Assembly: GCA_965220985.1 (NCBI GenBank)
Contig: OZ244854.1
Coordinates: 4,030,001 to 4,094,000, forward strand
Origin: JAPPHA01 sp965220985
GTDB lineage: Bacteria > Pseudomonadota > Alphaproteobacteria > Rhodobacterales > Rhodobacteraceae
Reading direction: 5' to 3'
DNA length: 64,000 bases
A model generated the notes under the pieces. The model was not told the DNA's origin and did not search any database. It saw nothing but the letters and a program-made list of their open reading frames with translations. The position numbers and the translations under genes were made by a program. Below, in pieces: positions 62,144-64,000 of this stretch; the stretch's first letter is position 1; the number at the start of each line of letters is the position of its first letter.

Positions 62144-62656
62144 CTATACGCGCCTGTACCCGAAACTGCCTGTTTTGTGTCGCCTTTTTCGGCGTTTGTT
62201 GGTTCGCAGTATGAATTGATGCCCCGCCGAAATCCAGAAGATTCTTTGCTTTTGCCCAATTTGGGCTGTTCCTGATGATGTCGCGCCGAGATTTGACTGC
62301 GAGCGCGTGCCAATCCCTGCCGTCAGACTTGCTCCCCGCTGCTGGTGCCGCAACCGCCATGCTTTGAAGTGATCACAAAGCGACGAGCGGATGAGAGAGC
62401 CATGCGAAGAACTCAAGCGGTGTCGACACGCCTTCGCTTGAGCGCGACCTCGGCTGCAAACGAATGCGGTCGACGAGCGTCCGCAGGGGAATTCACGTTC
62501 GCGACATGCTGAAACGAAGCGGTGGGCAAACCGATTGATCACGTTCGACCAAGCTGACGGCGGGCAGAATTCATTGCTGGCGGCGGTTGTTTCGGTGATT
62601 TCGAAAAAGAGCGGAGTCCGCTCGATCAGCGCAACTGATCGATCTGAATCAACCCC
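62144..62656. other. Intergenic region upstream of ftsW, with one palindrome
   Basis: About 510 bases that should carry the ftsW promoter. At 62254-62266 GCCCAATTTGGGC is a perfect 6-bp inverted repeat around one base, 111 bases before the ftsW start; it could be an operator. CGCC...GGCG forms a short hairpin nearer the start. No other gene was recognised. Confidence 0.35.
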
Positions 62657-62692
62657 TTGAATGAACTTAATTTCGCACTAAATAATGTTCAT
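62657..62692 (+). promoter_or_regulatory. Promoter and operator-like repeat of the antitoxin gene
   Basis: TTGAAT (62657-62662), 16 bases, TAAATA (62679-62684) form a plausible promoter in an AT-rich patch. ATGAAC (62661-62666) and GTTCAT (62687-62692) are exact inverted repeats overlapping the -35 and flanking the -10, as expected where an antitoxin represses its own operon. Confidence 0.5.
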
Positions 62693-62724
62693 ATATTGAT
62701 ACTTTTTTTCGGAGGATGAAGATC

Positions 62725-62970
62725 ATGCAGCGGGTCGAAGCCAATGTTGTCGTCAGTGTCTCCGAGCTCAAGAAGAACCCTTCGCGCATTGTCTCGATGT
62801 CTGATGGTGAGGCAGTCGCGGTGCTGAACCACAACCGGGTCATAGCCTACATGGTGCCAGCCGCGCGTTACGAGGCCATGATTGAGTATCTCGATGACCT
62901 CGAACTGACCAAGATCATCAAGAAACGCCAACACGAGATTCCAGCCCAGATCGATCTCGACGACCTGTAG
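62725..62970 (+). CDS. Phd/RelB-type antitoxin
   Basis: About 81 residues. The N-terminal Phd/YefM-like fold reads VVVSVSELKKNPSRIVSMSDGEAVAVLNHNRVIAYMV in pieces, and the C-terminal 25 residues (ARYEAMIEYLDDLELTKIIKKRQ) form the toxin-wrapping helix. ATG 62725 has GGAGG nine bases upstream; the ATG at 62716 abuts that site and is unlikely. Such proteins neutralise RelE-type RNases and repress their own promoter; the operator-like repeat upstream fits. The toxin gene after it is broken, so this antitoxin may be an orphan. Confidence 0.82.
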   Translation: MQRVEANVVVSVSELKKNPSRIVSMSDGEAVAVLNHNRVIAYMVPAARYEAMIEYLDDLELTKIIKKRQHEIPAQIDLDDL

Positions 62971-63250
62971 TCTTCAATTCTTGCCGTCAGCGCTCAAGGA
63001 ATGGCGCATCTTGGACCCCACACTGCAAGACCGCTTCAAATAGATGCTTTGTGAACGACCGTGCCGCCCCATTGTCCCGGCTGACCTCCTTCATGGCACG
63101 GCCGACCACCTCAAAATCAAGCTCCGCAATGCTGGCCTCCGGCACGTCTACCGCGTCGATGACAATGCGGTCACCGTCATTGTCGTCGCGATCGGAAAGC
63201 GAGAACGGAATGCGGTCTACAAAGCCGCCAAGTACCGCTTGACCAATTGA
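62969..63250 (+). pseudogene. RelE-family toxin relic with premature stop
   Basis: Frame two of this stretch gives SLQFLPSALKEWRILDPTLQ, then DRFK, a TAG stop at 63041-63043, and on to HGTADHLKIKLRNAGLRHVYR, VTVIVVAIGKRERNAVY and KAAKYRL, closing at 63250. These are the RelE/StbE core segments in order. The expected ATG and first residues are missing (the frame begins at the antitoxin stop), and the ELRxP-type block is decayed (ERPCRPIVPADLL). The rest from ATG 63044 could encode 68 residues but lacks the first strand and helix, so I judge it non-functional. Confidence 0.75.
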
Positions 63251-63593
63251 TCTCGGCACTCGGCCAAGGCTCGAGTGCGCTGTGCGACTGATTGGAAATG
63301 CGCAGAATGGGAAGTTTGTGCTGGCATTCGGCAACGTGACGTCAGGAGTCTCCCAAACGGCATTGATCGTGCGCTGGGCAAGAGCTGGACGATGCTTGCC
63401 TTCGACCTGTTGTCGGTGCCTCGACGGATACAAAGGCATGGGATTCCGGCAGTATCGAGTGCGTCGACAATCTACTTGCGTCGAGATTGGAGGGGAGCTC
63501 CCTCAAGTTCTTGTCGGTGTCGCTTTGCCCCTGCGCGACCATGGAAATCCGACCGAAATTCCGGACACACAGCCGTGATTTTCCGAAATGTAC
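63251..63593. other. Intergenic region after the toxin relic
   Basis: About 340 bases. A 176-codon frame crosses it (63275-63805) but has no recognisable pattern and runs through the start of the next gene. Nothing else seen. Confidence 0.35.
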
Positions 63594-63622
63594 TTGAAAA
63601 AACCCCAACATGTACATATTTT
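63594..63622 (+). promoter_or_regulatory. Sigma-70-like promoter of the right-edge membrane protein
   Basis: TTGAAA (63594-63599), exactly 17 bases, TATTTT (63617-63622). The region is much richer in A and T than its surroundings. ATGTAC (63588-63593) and GTACAT (63612-63617) make a 6-bp inverted repeat around it, possibly an operator. Confidence 0.45.
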
Positions 63623-63677
63623 GTTCTTATTGCTGATCGCGACAAGGAAGTTGCGACAATACGCAGGAGGAATCGCA

Positions 63678-64000
63678 TTGGGCAAGTGGACACCCGGCTA
63701 CCGCATATTGCCGGCAGCAATCACCGCAATGATCACGACGCTTGTCCTTCTCGCCTTGACGTGTCTCGTCTTTCTTCATGCGTTCTGGGATGTGACCTAC
63801 ATTGACATGTCGGATTGCCCAGAGGGAATCGATGCGAAGTACTGCTTTGCTGCAGGCAATTGGGACTCCGAAACGTACCTTGCGATCATCACGGATTTCT
63901 ACTCGGTCATCATTGCAGTCCTCTTCGCCGCGTTGGGAGTCTTGAGCGTATCCGCCTTCTTGGTCATTCGTGGTACAGCCAGACATCTTGCCGAGCAGGA
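63678..64000 (+). CDS. Membrane protein, C-terminus cut by right edge
   Basis: A frame of at least 107 codons with no stop before the edge. TTG 63678 is seven bases after a perfect AGGAGG (63665-63670). Residues 11-34 (AAITAMITTLVLLALTCLVF) form one transmembrane helix. A periplasmic loop with two cysteines follows (MSDCPEGIDAKYCFAAGNWD), and a second helix is SVIIAVLFAALGVLSVSAFLV, then the basic-polar IRGTARHLAEQ. The family is unknown; the layout resembles the start of a two-helix sensor or small transporter. Confidence 0.6.
   Translation, partial: MGKWTPGYRILPAAITAMITTLVLLALTCLVFLHAFWDVTYIDMSDCPEGIDAKYCFAAGNWDSETYLAIITDFYSVIIAVLFAALGVLSVSAFLVIRGTARHLAEQ

Noticed and set aside
63275..63805. 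176-codon plus-strand frame after the toxin relic
   Set aside because: No family pattern, no ribosome-binding site, and it overlaps the promoter and start of the better supported membrane protein.
1..64000. CRISPR arrays, tRNA or rRNA genes, transposases, integrases, phage genes
   Set aside because: None was recognised on reading both strands. The only tandem repeats are the coding FN3 units.

Overview
The window reads as a GC-rich alphaproteobacterial chromosome. The evidence is gene content and order: erpA / dgt / argS / SPOR protein / nagZ / scpA / scpB, then bolA / J-domain protein / cobS / cobT, and ddl / ftsQ / ftsA / ftsZ with lpxC / bamD / recN. FtsZ ends in IPAFLRRQAN, the alphaproteobacterial tail. 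No 16S or tRNA gene is present, so the genus cannot be named. Most genes are housekeeping; the accessory content sits in three patches.

Layout. 1-3.8 kb: a TPR protein cut by the left edge (minus strand), an excisionase-like antitoxin, a beheaded DUF6088 relic and a SAM methyltransferase. 4-8.7 kb: inositol-monophosphatase-family enzyme, FAD monooxygenase, exonuclease III, ErpA, dGTPase. 8.7-13.9 kb: argS, SPOR protein, nagZ, scpA, scpB on the plus strand with overlapping or touching ends. 14-18 kb (minus): nitrilase-family amidase, C26 glutamine-amidotransferase-like hydrolase, malate synthase G. 18.4-30.1 kb: gatB, DUF4177 protein, SulP transporter, bolA, J-domain protein, cobS-cobT-aminopeptidase P, FAD-linked oxidase. 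30.2-34.1 kb (minus): recN, bamD, lpxC. 52.4-62.1 kb (minus): ftsZ, ftsA, ftsQ, ddl, murB, murC, murG, ftsW. 62.6-64 kb: a Phd/RelB antitoxin with a dead RelE gene, and the start of a membrane protein cut by the right edge.

The main departure from expected order is that lpxC-bamD-recN, which normally follow ftsZ directly, are separated from it by about 18 kb (34.1-52.4 kb). That block holds a plus-strand ABC importer (binding protein, two permeases, MalK-type ATPase), a glycerophosphodiester phosphodiesterase, a divergent PanB-like protein, and two paralogous autotransporter-type surface proteins. The first is about 2650 residues and carries ten near-identical 282-bp fibronectin-III units plus two 288-bp variant units. 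Its signal peptide is fully encoded, but no ATG, GTG or TTG lies in frame before it; an ATT with a Shine-Dalgarno sequence is the only well-placed start. Both surface genes have matching promoters (-35 TTGCRT, 17-bp spacer, -10 TAMAT) and a shared 20-bp upstream element at the same distance.

How the genes work together: 52-62 kb plus lpxC and bamD is an envelope and division block (peptidoglycan precursors, divisome, lipid A, outer-membrane assembly). argS-scpB links translation, cell-wall recycling and chromosome condensation. The 34-41 kb cluster looks like uptake and breakdown of a small organic molecule, perhaps a glycerophosphodiester or sugar. Several genes have starts, or lie in places, that a simple ATG-to-stop scan misses: the TPR protein at 1-1585, the giant gene's N-terminus, the broken RelE frame and the right-edge membrane protein.
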